Virus record (IMG/VR): IMGVR_UViG_3300030380_004975
Location: 1-30,996 of that record
DNA from: a virus
Reading direction: 5' to 3' (one strand)
Length of the DNA: 30,996 nucleotides
Shown: positions 1-6,393 of the stretch, one piece after another
How positions within the stretch are numbered: the stretch's first letter is position 1
Layout: every line of letters starts with the position of its first letter
Notes under the pieces: generated by a model
The model's database searches: none
What the model was told of the DNA's origin: nothing
The model's input: only the letters and a program-made list of their open reading frames with translations
Translations under genes and position numbers: made by a program

Positions 1-284
1 TTGTTTTTGATATATGCGAAGTTACCACTCCGTCCATCGCGGAGTTTTGCATACAGATGCAGAGTGCCAACTTTCATATTTACGTCTCGTAAAAGACCAT
101 ATTTGAAACCATAACGAGTACAGAACTGTTGCTTAGTCAGATTGTCGGACAAGGCTTTCTCGTACCATTCATTAAGATAAGTTTTGAGCAACCTTCGCCT
201 GTCAGACATTGCAGGTTTTGGGTTTAACTCTTTGAAATGATTACGTATTTCTTGATATGTTTTAAACAAAGGGAGTCTCCACAT
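1..284 (-). CDS. Hypothetical protein, 3' end cut by window edge
   Basis: An open frame runs from the left edge of the window up to an ATG at 282-284; the stop codon lies outside. I do not recognise the family. The visible 94 residues are basic and hydrophilic, with an Arg-rich stretch (SDRRRLLKTY) followed by TKQQFCTRYGF, which could be a small helix-turn-helix-like segment, but this is weak. It overlaps the upstream gene by 23 nt. The start is uncertain. The ATG at 284 has no clear Shine-Dalgarno. A TTG five codons further in (269) follows GGAG at a good distance and would reduce the overlap to 8 nt. Another ATG lies at 209. Confidence 0.55.
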   Translation of the reverse strand, partial: MWRLPLFKTYQEIRNHFKELNPKPAMSDRRRLLKTYLNEWYEKALSDNLTKQQFCTRYGFKYGLLRDVNMKVGTLHLYAKLRDGRSGNFAYIKN

Positions 285-510
285 GTATGGTTATATCAAC
301 AGCACGGTCAGGTGGACGGCAGATGGCGTACACAAGTAACCTGCGTTTGGGGTCTTCTGTTTTGGCTTTGACAAAAGCATCAATCGCCTGCTGTTTGGTT
401 TTGAATGTTGGTTTGTCCTTGGTGTATTTTGCCCTACCGAAGAACTCGGTCAGGGTGTAATACTGCACATGCTCAAGCACGCTAGCTTCATACTCTTCCC
501 AGTTTTGCAT
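262..510 (-). CDS. Small hypothetical protein (82 aa)
   Basis: I place the start at the ATG at 508-510 (protein MQNWEEYEAS...), because a strong ribosome-binding box TAGAAAGG (517-524) lies 6 nt upstream. A further in-frame ATG 13 codons upstream (549) would put that box inside the gene. The product is soluble and mixed-charge, with no signal peptide or membrane segment. A central stretch (TKQQAIDAFVKAKTEDPKR) looks like a helix, and the end is beta-like (LLVYAICRPP, DITIHV). I do not recognise a family. It is the penultimate visible gene of the leftward transcript, separated from the nucleotidase gene by 60 nt containing a possible regulatory motif. Confidence 0.65.
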   Translation of the reverse strand: MQNWEEYEASVLEHVQYYTLTEFFGRAKYTKDKPTFKTKQQAIDAFVKAKTEDPKRRLLVYAICRPPDRAVDITIHVETPFV

Positions 511-570
511 TACAATCCTTTCTACGTTGTTATATTTATATAATAGCACACTTAGGGGTTTACAGGGTTC
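511..570 (-). promoter_or_regulatory. Leader with ribosome-binding box and CCCTGTA element
   Basis: A short gap upstream of the 82-aa gene. On the minus strand it holds CCCTGTA (561-567), an A/T stretch (TATTATATAAATATAACAAC), then TAGAAAGG (517-524) and 6 nt to the ATG. The AACAAC-n3-TAGAAAGG layout also occurs before the gene starting at 8902. It may contain a promoter; there is no firm -35. Confidence 0.3.
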
Positions 571-1131
571 TTATTTATTCGCATCCGACATCAAACTATA
601 TAGCAGATGTTTATACCCTAATACTTTCCGCACTGGTTCAAAGTCTGGGTGTGTTGAATATGTATCATAAAGATGATGAGCACCATATTTACAGATGTCT
701 GCCATTTCTTTATTTGCTTGTGATTCTAGATGCGTGTATAATACGAGATCCAACATATCAGCCATTTTCAACCGTGCTTCGTCTTTCATGGAAAGATTGG
801 CGTATAGCCACTTAATTTCATATCTTTTTACGATAGCTAACTCTGCTAGTTCAAAAGCATTACCTATTTCTGGGTGATTACGTTTAGCTGTGAAAGGTAT
901 GTCCCCTAGAAAAATTTCAGGTACATCATGATACAATGCTTTTTGTAAGAGTTCCTTACTGGCATCTGCCCATAATTCATTCACCAATATCGCCACTCCG
1001 TATGAATGTGACCCTACTGTTTGTTTCGGGTGAAGTGAAGCAACTGTGTGAAACCGTGAAACGAACTGTGCATTCCAGCTTGTTTCTAACCTTTCAATGT
1101 TCAGTGTTGTCTTGCATTCTTGTTTGTCCAT
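571..1131 (-). CDS. YfbR-like HD-domain 5'-deoxynucleotidase
   Basis: HD-superfamily phosphohydrolase of 186 aa, close to the usual size of YfbR-type 5'-nucleotidases, which dephosphorylate deoxynucleoside monophosphates with a divalent metal. Visible signatures are an early Arg (R26), the metal-binding His in SHSYGVA (H42), the HD pair in LYHDVPE (H68/D69), the following GDIPF (D77) and a late Asp in KMADMLD (D125). The start ATG follows GAGAGG and lies inside the 3' end of the polymerase gene (38-nt overlap), implying translational coupling. In a phage such an enzyme could remove competing host dNMPs or tune pyrimidine pools, which fits the neighbouring thymidylate synthase homologue. The family call is good; the substrate is inferred. 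Confidence 0.85.
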   Translation of the reverse strand: MDKQECKTTLNIERLETSWNAQFVSRFHTVASLHPKQTVGSHSYGVAILVNELWADASKELLQKALYHDVPEIFLGDIPFTAKRNHPEIGNAFELAELAIVKRYEIKWLYANLSMKDEARLKMADMLDLVLYTHLESQANKEMADICKYGAHHLYDTYSTHPDFEPVRKVLGYKHLLYSLMSDANK

Positions 1132-3016
1132 CGTTTATCCCTCTCATCCATGGTTTATCGCTAAAGTTTTTCTTGGCTTCGCCCCAACTTGGACCGAACT
1201 CCGCATCAACAAGTGAGGGTATCTGCATCTGCACACAGGTTTCCATCACCTCTTTTATTCGCTGTGCTGTTTTTTCATCAGCCACAGAAATATCTAATTC
1301 ATCATGCACCTGTATTAAAGGTATAATACCTTCCTTGTGCAGTTCAACCATCGCCGCTTTTGTTTGATCAGCGGCACTCCCTTGTATTAATCTGTTAAGA
1401 GCTTTGTAAGTAAAGGCTCTTTTGATTGCAGGACCGTGTTCAGCATACGCATCTTTATAGTTCAACGGTTTGTAGACACCGTAAATGTTTGGCTCCCATT
1501 TATCAAACCGACACTTACGTCCAAGCAGGGTGCGTATACTACCTTTTTTGGATGCTCGCTGTGTAGCATATTCTGCGAGCTGTTGCACAAAAGGAACTTT
1601 GCTGTGGTATTCTGCAAACAATTCTTTAGCATCATCAAATTCTAGCCCAAGCTGTTCAGCTAATTTGTTCTTGCCCATGCCATAGAACAATCCGAGGTTT
1701 ATATCTTTTGCCTGTTTGCGAGGCACACCAACGATATCAGCCGCCATCTGGTGAAAGTCCGTACGCACATCAGTATTGTATTGTTCAGCAAACTGTTCTG
1801 CCCCTGTAAGTTTTAACAGACTAGCATAGTGGACAACTAGGCGTGGTTCCTGACTGCTATAATCAAACGCCCCCCATACCTCACCTTCTTCTGGTAAAAA
1901 CAAACCACGTATCATAGGACCTATCTCAGCATTACGTGCAGGGACTTGCTGAAGGTTAGGGTTACTGTAACTAAATCTACCTGTGACTGTGCCACCTTCA
2001 TCTGATCGGAGGCTATGGGCTTCTGCATGTATGCGACCCTTGTGTTGGTGCTTGAGTATAGTATCAATAAATGTGGTTCTAGCCTTGTTGAGTTCCCTTG
2101 CTCGCACTACAGCTTTTGGTAATGGGTCTTCGTGATTAGCTAAAAAGTTTTTGGTAAATGACGGTGCTCCGCTTTTTGGTGTTTTAGGATACCGTAACCC
2201 TTTGGTATCAAAGGCTTTTGCAATACTGTTCGCCGCCCAGATATCAATGTCTTCACCTTTTACCGATTGTAGTATTTCCTTTTCTTGCTTTTCTAAATAC
2301 AACTTGAGCTTTTCGGCACGCTCTAAATCCACACGCACACCTCGCTTACGCATCTCAAATACCGAACGTAAGACATTTGTTTCAAGGTCAAACAAATCAC
2401 CTACATCTTCTTTTACAATAAGATGTTTAAAATGTTGCCATAATCGTAATGTTAAGTCAGCATCTTGTTCAGCATATGTGCCTACGAAGTGAGCAGGAAG
2501 TTTATACATTTCATTCTTTGGGTTTACTCCAAACTCCTTCGCGGCTTCTTTTAGTAATACTTCGCTTTTACGTTCACCTAAGTAATCTTTACCTACATTG
2601 TTAAGTGAGTAACTGAACCTGTTTTCATCAAGACAAGCGGCGACAATCATAGTATCAATAATCCTGCCCTGCACCGTGATCCCTTCAGCCCATAACCACC
2701 CCAAGTCATACATCGCATTGTGCATAATGTAATCGCGTGGAACTGAACAAATGTTTTTTAGCCATTTAAGAGTTTGCTTGGCGTCAAGGTTGCTACCATT
2801 CTGGTGTCGTATAGGAAAGTACCATGCCTTTCCCTCTACTGCCACAGCGATACCTATTATATACCCATCATTTCTAGCCCACCCACTACCATGTGATAAT
2901 AAGTGTGGATCATAGGTTTCTAAATCTATAGAAACTTCTTTAGCTTCACTCAGGTTAGGGTAGCCATCAGGCATCACCCATTCTGTCTGAGGTGTGAACA
3001 GTGGAAACTGCACCAT
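1094..3016 (-). CDS. polA: Family A DNA polymerase with 3'-5' exonuclease
   Basis: Replicative phage DNA polymerase of the Pol I/T7 type, 640 aa, without a 5' nuclease domain. The N-terminal DnaQ-like proofreading domain shows Exo I in SIDLETY (D31/E33), Exo II in HNAMYDLGW (D104) and Exo III in YAEQD (Y181/D185). The polymerase domain follows, with TGRFSYSNPNLQQVP at 345-359, motif A FDYSSQE (D385, E390), motif B RKQAKDINLGLFYGMG (R433, K437, Y445) and motif C QVHDEL (H571-D572-E573). All catalytic residues appear intact. The residue matching E. coli Phe762 is Leu441. The start ATG has AAGG upstream. The gene overlaps the small zinc-ribbon gene by 50 nt and the nucleotidase gene by 38 nt. 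Confidence 0.95.
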   Translation of the reverse strand: MVQFPLFTPQTEWVMPDGYPNLSEAKEVSIDLETYDPHLLSHGSGWARNDGYIIGIAVAVEGKAWYFPIRHQNGSNLDAKQTLKWLKNICSVPRDYIMHNAMYDLGWLWAEGITVQGRIIDTMIVAACLDENRFSYSLNNVGKDYLGERKSEVLLKEAAKEFGVNPKNEMYKLPAHFVGTYAEQDADLTLRLWQHFKHLIVKEDVGDLFDLETNVLRSVFEMRKRGVRVDLERAEKLKLYLEKQEKEILQSVKGEDIDIWAANSIAKAFDTKGLRYPKTPKSGAPSFTKNFLANHEDPLPKAVVRARELNKARTTFIDTILKHQHKGRIHAEAHSLRSDEGGTVTGRFSYSNPNLQQVPARNAEIGPMIRGLFLPEEGEVWGAFDYSSQEPRLVVHYASLLKLTGAEQFAEQYNTDVRTDFHQMAADIVGVPRKQAKDINLGLFYGMGKNKLAEQLGLEFDDAKELFAEYHSKVPFVQQLAEYATQRASKKGSIRTLLGRKCRFDKWEPNIYGVYKPLNYKDAYAEHGPAIKRAFTYKALNRLIQGSAADQTKAAMVELHKEGIIPLIQVHDELDISVADEKTAQRIKEVMETCVQMQIPSLVDAEFGPSWGEAKKNFSDKPWMRGINDGQTRMQDNTEH

Positions 3017-3170
3017 TTTTTACCTTCACTTTCATTGAGCTCCCACATATGCAGACAGCCCATTTGTTTTTTAGTTTACGAAAGGTTGTTACTTTATCCC
3101 TTCCGCACCGTGTGCAAAAAGCTACGACCTCTTGGTCAAGCTCAGGTTTGCTACTTAGGTTTGTCTTCAA
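2967..3170 (-). CDS. Small zinc-ribbon-like protein (67 aa)
   Basis: A 67-residue basic protein whose cysteines resemble a zinc knuckle: CTRC at 19-22 and CIC at 40-42, with the second pair closer than the usual CxxC. The start is a TTG (3168-3170) preceded by GAGG about 6-7 nt away, inside the end of the upstream gene (20-nt overlap). The 3' end overlaps the polymerase start by 50 nt. The compact overlaps on both sides and the cysteine pairs support a real gene. It may bind DNA or act as a polymerase accessory protein; that is a guess from position only. Confidence 0.6.
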   Translation of the reverse strand: MKTNLSSKPELDQEVVAFCTRCGRDKVTTFRKLKNKWAVCICGSSMKVKVKNGAVSTVHTSDRMGDA

Positions 3171-3525
3171 AGCGTAACCTCATCTCTGCTTCCACTAAAA
3201 ATAAATAACGCCTCAAATCTTTTATATCATCAAGTATGCCTTCTTCACGAGCATCATCTTGTACTGCTTCAAATACGTCCCACTTAAAATCTTTTACTTG
3301 GTTTTCTATTCTATCCCACTTACGTGCTAGCATCATAAATGCCCCAACACCACCACGCTGTTTCCAGCTGTCACCATAGGATTGTTCTGACTTATGTAAA
3401 CCTTGAGCATCTGCACCTGAAAGCATATGCACCTTTCTGATTATAGAACTATAGTTCCCTGCTAGTTTGTCTAGCTGTTCCTCTTTGCTTTGGGCTATGA
3501 CCACCTTACCACTTTTATCACGCAT
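3151..3525 (-). CDS. DUF1599-like (nucleotide modification associated domain 1) protein
   Basis: A 124-aa all-helical-looking protein. The core has YGDSWKQRGG (about 50-59), GAFMMLARKWDRIENQV and, further on, EEGILDDIKDLRRYLFLVEAE, a pattern I associate with phage proteins of the DUF1599/Nmad1 group, found beside thymidylate synthase and DNA-modification genes. No catalytic residues can be assigned with confidence; the conserved acidic residues recall helical MazG-like nucleotide hydrolases. Its ATG overlaps the stop codon of the thymidylate synthase homologue (TAATG), with AGGAG upstream, so the two are translationally coupled. A role in handling or making modified pyrimidine nucleotides is inferred from context. 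Assignment to the family is by motif memory, not by search. Confidence 0.65.
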   Translation of the reverse strand: MRDKSGKVVIAQSKEEQLDKLAGNYSSIIRKVHMLSGADAQGLHKSEQSYGDSWKQRGGVGAFMMLARKWDRIENQVKDFKWDVFEAVQDDAREEGILDDIKDLRRYLFLVEAEMRLRFEDKPK

Positions 3526-4541
3526 TATATTCTCCTTTCAAGCCATTCTGTACAGGCAATACGCCAGTCTTCATCTACTATTCTTTTGCAATTATTAAGT
3601 GCTTCATCAACACGTTGATTATAGCTATCCTCTTGGTACTCAGAATACCCTGTTTTAGCATCTTGCCAACAAACCCACGCATCATACATAGGTATTACCA
3701 ACTCTTCAAACACACCGTTTTGGTAATCAGTGTGACCATATGGGTAGTTTATAAACTGTTGTAGTTCTTTATCAAATGATTCTATAAACGAAAAAGTTAC
3801 TGTCGGCATTATATTGTTTTGTCTATACAAGTTACGCTCAGTAAGACCTTCTAGCTTATCCAATATTTCTTTGTAAGCGTGTAAGTTGTTAGTGAACTGG
3901 GTATATGTTCCTACTTCTGCTTCAACATGACGTGCAATATATTCCTGTAGAAAGGACATATGCACTACGTTTGCTCCCAATGCTCCCCATATTAAATCAT
4001 TACTACGATTACATACCGTCATATCTAGAACACCCTCACGTAATTTAAAATAAACATGAGTATTGCAGGGTAGATCAGCATGACCATTGTGAGGTGTTAA
4101 GTCACTCCTGGGATCCCACATAGTAAGAACTGTTCTACGGTCGTTTGGATACTTACGTAATCTATCAATAACTATTTTTAATTGGTCAAAATCAAAATGG
4201 TGACGCCAACGGTGACCATATGAACCATGAAAGGTTTGCCCATCATCGCTGTATTCTTTCATACGCTTATTAAACTTACTTATCCAGCTCACATCTTTGC
4301 GACCTGCCAGTAACCACATAGATTCCATAAAGTGAAAGAAAGGGTTGGCGTCTCTGACTGGACAAAACAACACACGCTGACGTGGTTTTCTATATGTAAT
4401 AAGTATTGGGAATGGAAACTCATACGCAGGACCGTTGCGAGTATCAATTAAGTTACCATTAAGTTTTATATCTTCTGCAATAAGTGGGAGAGCTTCTGTT
4501 ACGTTATCTACTAAGTATGTATTAAGGGTACGTGCTACCAT
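3525..4541 (-). CDS. Thymidylate synthase / pyrimidine hydroxymethylase homologue
   Basis: 338 aa, longer than E. coli ThyA (264 aa). Recognisable elements are the folate/substrate-side Glu in FMESMWLLAG (E73), YGHRW (108-112), the phosphate-binding Arg pair in NDRRTVL (R135/R136), the catalytic Cys in DLPCNTH (C159), the RSND motif (179-182), an Asn at N191 in GANVVH, and NNLHAY (H221/Y223). N191 matches the Asn that selects dUMP in thymidylate synthases (Asp in dCMP hydroxymethylase), although one extra residue lies between RSND and it. The enzyme would transfer a one-carbon unit from methylene-tetrahydrofolate to C5 of a pyrimidine monophosphate, giving dTMP or a 5-hydroxymethyl nucleotide. 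The modification genes upstream make the second product attractive. The start has TAGAAAGG 8 nt upstream. Confidence 0.88.
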   Translation of the reverse strand: MVARTLNTYLVDNVTEALPLIAEDIKLNGNLIDTRNGPAYEFPFPILITYRKPRQRVLFCPVRDANPFFHFMESMWLLAGRKDVSWISKFNKRMKEYSDDGQTFHGSYGHRWRHHFDFDQLKIVIDRLRKYPNDRRTVLTMWDPRSDLTPHNGHADLPCNTHVYFKLREGVLDMTVCNRSNDLIWGALGANVVHMSFLQEYIARHVEAEVGTYTQFTNNLHAYKEILDKLEGLTERNLYRQNNIMPTVTFSFIESFDKELQQFINYPYGHTDYQNGVFEELVIPMYDAWVCWQDAKTGYSEYQEDSYNQRVDEALNNCKRIVDEDWRIACTEWLERRI

Positions 4542-4621
4542 AATGAATGCCTTTCTATGCCTATTTTAAGCCCCATACAGGGCGGTGAATTTAGCTTGCC
4601 TTAGTTGCATACCAAAAACAA
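4542..4621 (-). promoter_or_regulatory. Leader of thymidylate synthase homologue
   Basis: An 80-nt gap separates the radical SAM stop from the thymidylate synthase-like start. It contains CCCTGTATGGGGC (minus strand, about 4570-4582) and TAGAAAGG at 4550-4557, 8 nt before the ATG. This is the only long break inside the modification cluster and could hold a second promoter. No terminator hairpin of useful strength is seen. Confidence 0.3.
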
Positions 4622-5638
4622 CTAAGAACTGGTCTCCGAGCTATTTTTAAAGTCGTAATGTTTCTTGACTAACTGTGTATATGGTTCTCCTTGCACTGCT
4701 TCTTTAACTAAATGATCTATAAACATATCTGGCTCCATAAGCACGGCTCTACCCATACGGTCAGGTAACAACCCATTACGGAGAGTTACATTATCACAGC
4801 CATTACACACACCAAAATCACGCTGTCCGTGATACAGTTTTGTACGAGCGGCGTAGAAAGCATTATTTTGCCAAAGATCTGTGATGTTTTCTTTTAAGAT
4901 ATTCCCACACTTATATACTCCTGCCCAATCATTACAGCACAAAGCAACATTACCGTCCCACCGTAAACTAAGTTCCCTGAAAGGTTTGGCACATCGTTTG
5001 CCCTGCTGTGTGTGATTTAATGGAAAAGCAGACCCTGCATGATTACTAACAAGCGAATGCGTACCATCAGTAGCCAAAGTCAAATCCATTCCAACGACAA
5101 TATCTTTTTCTTTTGCTTTCCTACGTCTATGAGGATTACCCCTTTTGTCTTGTGGATATTGGTAGACGGGATACGGACCTTCATAACGTTCCTGAATCTT
5201 ATCTACTATTTTAATACGGTCATAGTTGTCTAGAAACAATACGTTCACACCTGCTTCCATAAGTTTATTAACTTTTGCTGTAATATCTCCAAGTAGACCG
5301 CCACCATTACTTGTCATCATTATAGATGTTTTTGGCAATGTTTTACGGAAAATAGATATGATGCCACAATAATCAGGGTGCATGGTTGGTTCACCGTGCA
5401 TGGCAAACTCTAAACGTGGGTTCCAATGTTCGTTTACCATAGCCTGCTTTATTTGATCAGCTATAGTTTGTGCCAGTTCTGCTGTTAATATTTTATAAGG
5501 AGACGATGCTCTACCGTGAATGTTTTTTGGACCGTCAGCTTTGTTATCACGTATAGCTTGTATACCACAAAACGAACAGGCGAGGTTGCACCCCTCTACT
5601 AATTCAATTTGTATGGCGTTCGGTGCATCCTGCTTCAT
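4622..5638 (-). CDS. Radical SAM/SPASM-domain enzyme
   Basis: 338 aa. The N-terminus carries the radical SAM cluster motif CNLACSFC (C17, C21, C24: Cx3Cx2C) directly after a beta strand (IQIELVEG), and FAMHGEPTMHP matches the glycine/Glu SAM-binding strand. The C-terminal part has SPASM-like cysteines: GKRCAKPF, then VALCCND after RWDGN, KCGNI and finally VCNGCDN, preceding a short helical tail. It should bind at least one auxiliary Fe-S cluster. Such enzymes use a 5'-deoxyadenosyl radical to modify peptides, sugars or other substrates. The start is an ATG with GGAGA upstream, and it overlaps the glycosyltransferase gene by 35 nt. Its place between a glycosyltransferase and a pyrimidine C1-transferase suggests a role in DNA base modification (inference). 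Confidence 0.88.
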   Translation of the reverse strand: MKQDAPNAIQIELVEGCNLACSFCGIQAIRDNKADGPKNIHGRASSPYKILTAELAQTIADQIKQAMVNEHWNPRLEFAMHGEPTMHPDYCGIISIFRKTLPKTSIMMTSNGGGLLGDITAKVNKLMEAGVNVLFLDNYDRIKIVDKIQERYEGPYPVYQYPQDKRGNPHRRRKAKEKDIVVGMDLTLATDGTHSLVSNHAGSAFPLNHTQQGKRCAKPFRELSLRWDGNVALCCNDWAGVYKCGNILKENITDLWQNNAFYAARTKLYHGQRDFGVCNGCDNVTLRNGLLPDRMGRAVLMEPDMFIDHLVKEAVQGEPYTQLVKKHYDFKNSSETSS

Positions 5639-6392
5639 AAGCTTTTCTCCATTGTACTCTTACATCGTAGCGTTTTTTCATACCTTCCCAACCTGTTTTA
5701 GTTTCTTTTTCTACAACCTTTACAAAGTCAGGGTAATAAAAAGCTAATTGTTTAGAGGCATGTTCTTGTAACTCCAGAGTGCGATACGTGCTACACCCTC
5801 CTTTTGCTCCTGAACCACCACGTTGATCCCATGTCCAGTCTACTATTACAGCATTAGGCATTCCTTTTGCAAATAAGCCGAGTGTCATAAAGTAATCTTC
5901 CATGAGCTCCACAGCATTATACTTTAACCCTGTGTTATAAATATCAAAAGGTCGTATGCCATGCACAGCATTCATACGCATACCATGCTTGACTTTATAT
6001 GGGAAATGTTTATCGTTCATTTGGCGTGGGCTAACGCCGACATGCACGTACTCATCAAGTAACTTATCCATTCTATCAAAAAGCTCCGCTGTTTCTTGGA
6101 TTGTTACTTTTCTTAAGTTGGGTGCATCATCAGATGCCCGAGTATTAAAAATAAGATCATCGTCCAAAATAAGAATTTTATCATAGTGTGCCTCCATAGC
6201 ATATTCTAATATAAACTGCCGAACATTATTTATGCCTGTCACTTCTCCACGATCTATAACTTTACGCCCCATAAGTTCGTGTTGTTTGACTTCATGCTTG
6301 GGGCAGACAACAAAAGAATTCTCCTTACCAATGCTGTCTAGCGTGACTTGTTTATATACTCTGCCTTTTGTGGGAATAAATATTGGTATCAT
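5604..6392 (-). CDS. TET-associated-type glycosyltransferase (GT-A fold)
   Basis: 262 aa. The N-terminus IPIFIPTKGRVYKQVTLDS is the opening strand and nucleotide-binding loop of a GT-A glycosyltransferase, and KILILDDDLIF (D77-D79) provides the DxD-type metal/sugar-nucleotide motif. The overall look, including NNVRQFIL before the DxD and a later WDQRGGSGAKGG segment, matches my memory of phage TAGT proteins, predicted to glycosylate hydroxymethylated pyrimidines in DNA. The start ATG has AGGA upstream and is one base from the stop of the hypermodification gene. The downstream radical SAM gene overlaps its end by 35 nt. A sugar donor cannot be read from the sequence. No TET/JBP dioxygenase gene is visible, so the acceptor hydroxyl may come from the thymidylate synthase homologue. 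Confidence 0.82.
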   Translation of the reverse strand: MIPIFIPTKGRVYKQVTLDSIGKENSFVVCPKHEVKQHELMGRKVIDRGEVTGINNVRQFILEYAMEAHYDKILILDDDLIFNTRASDDAPNLRKVTIQETAELFDRMDKLLDEYVHVGVSPRQMNDKHFPYKVKHGMRMNAVHGIRPFDIYNTGLKYNAVELMEDYFMTLGLFAKGMPNAVIVDWTWDQRGGSGAKGGCSTYRTLELQEHASKQLAFYYPDFVKVVEKETKTGWEGMKKRYDVRVQWRKAYEAGCTERHTN

Positions 6393-6393
6393 T

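Noticed and set aside
511-549. Upstream ATG extending the 82-aa protein by 13 codons
   Set aside because: The extension covers the TAGAAAGG box, which is well placed for the ATG at 510.
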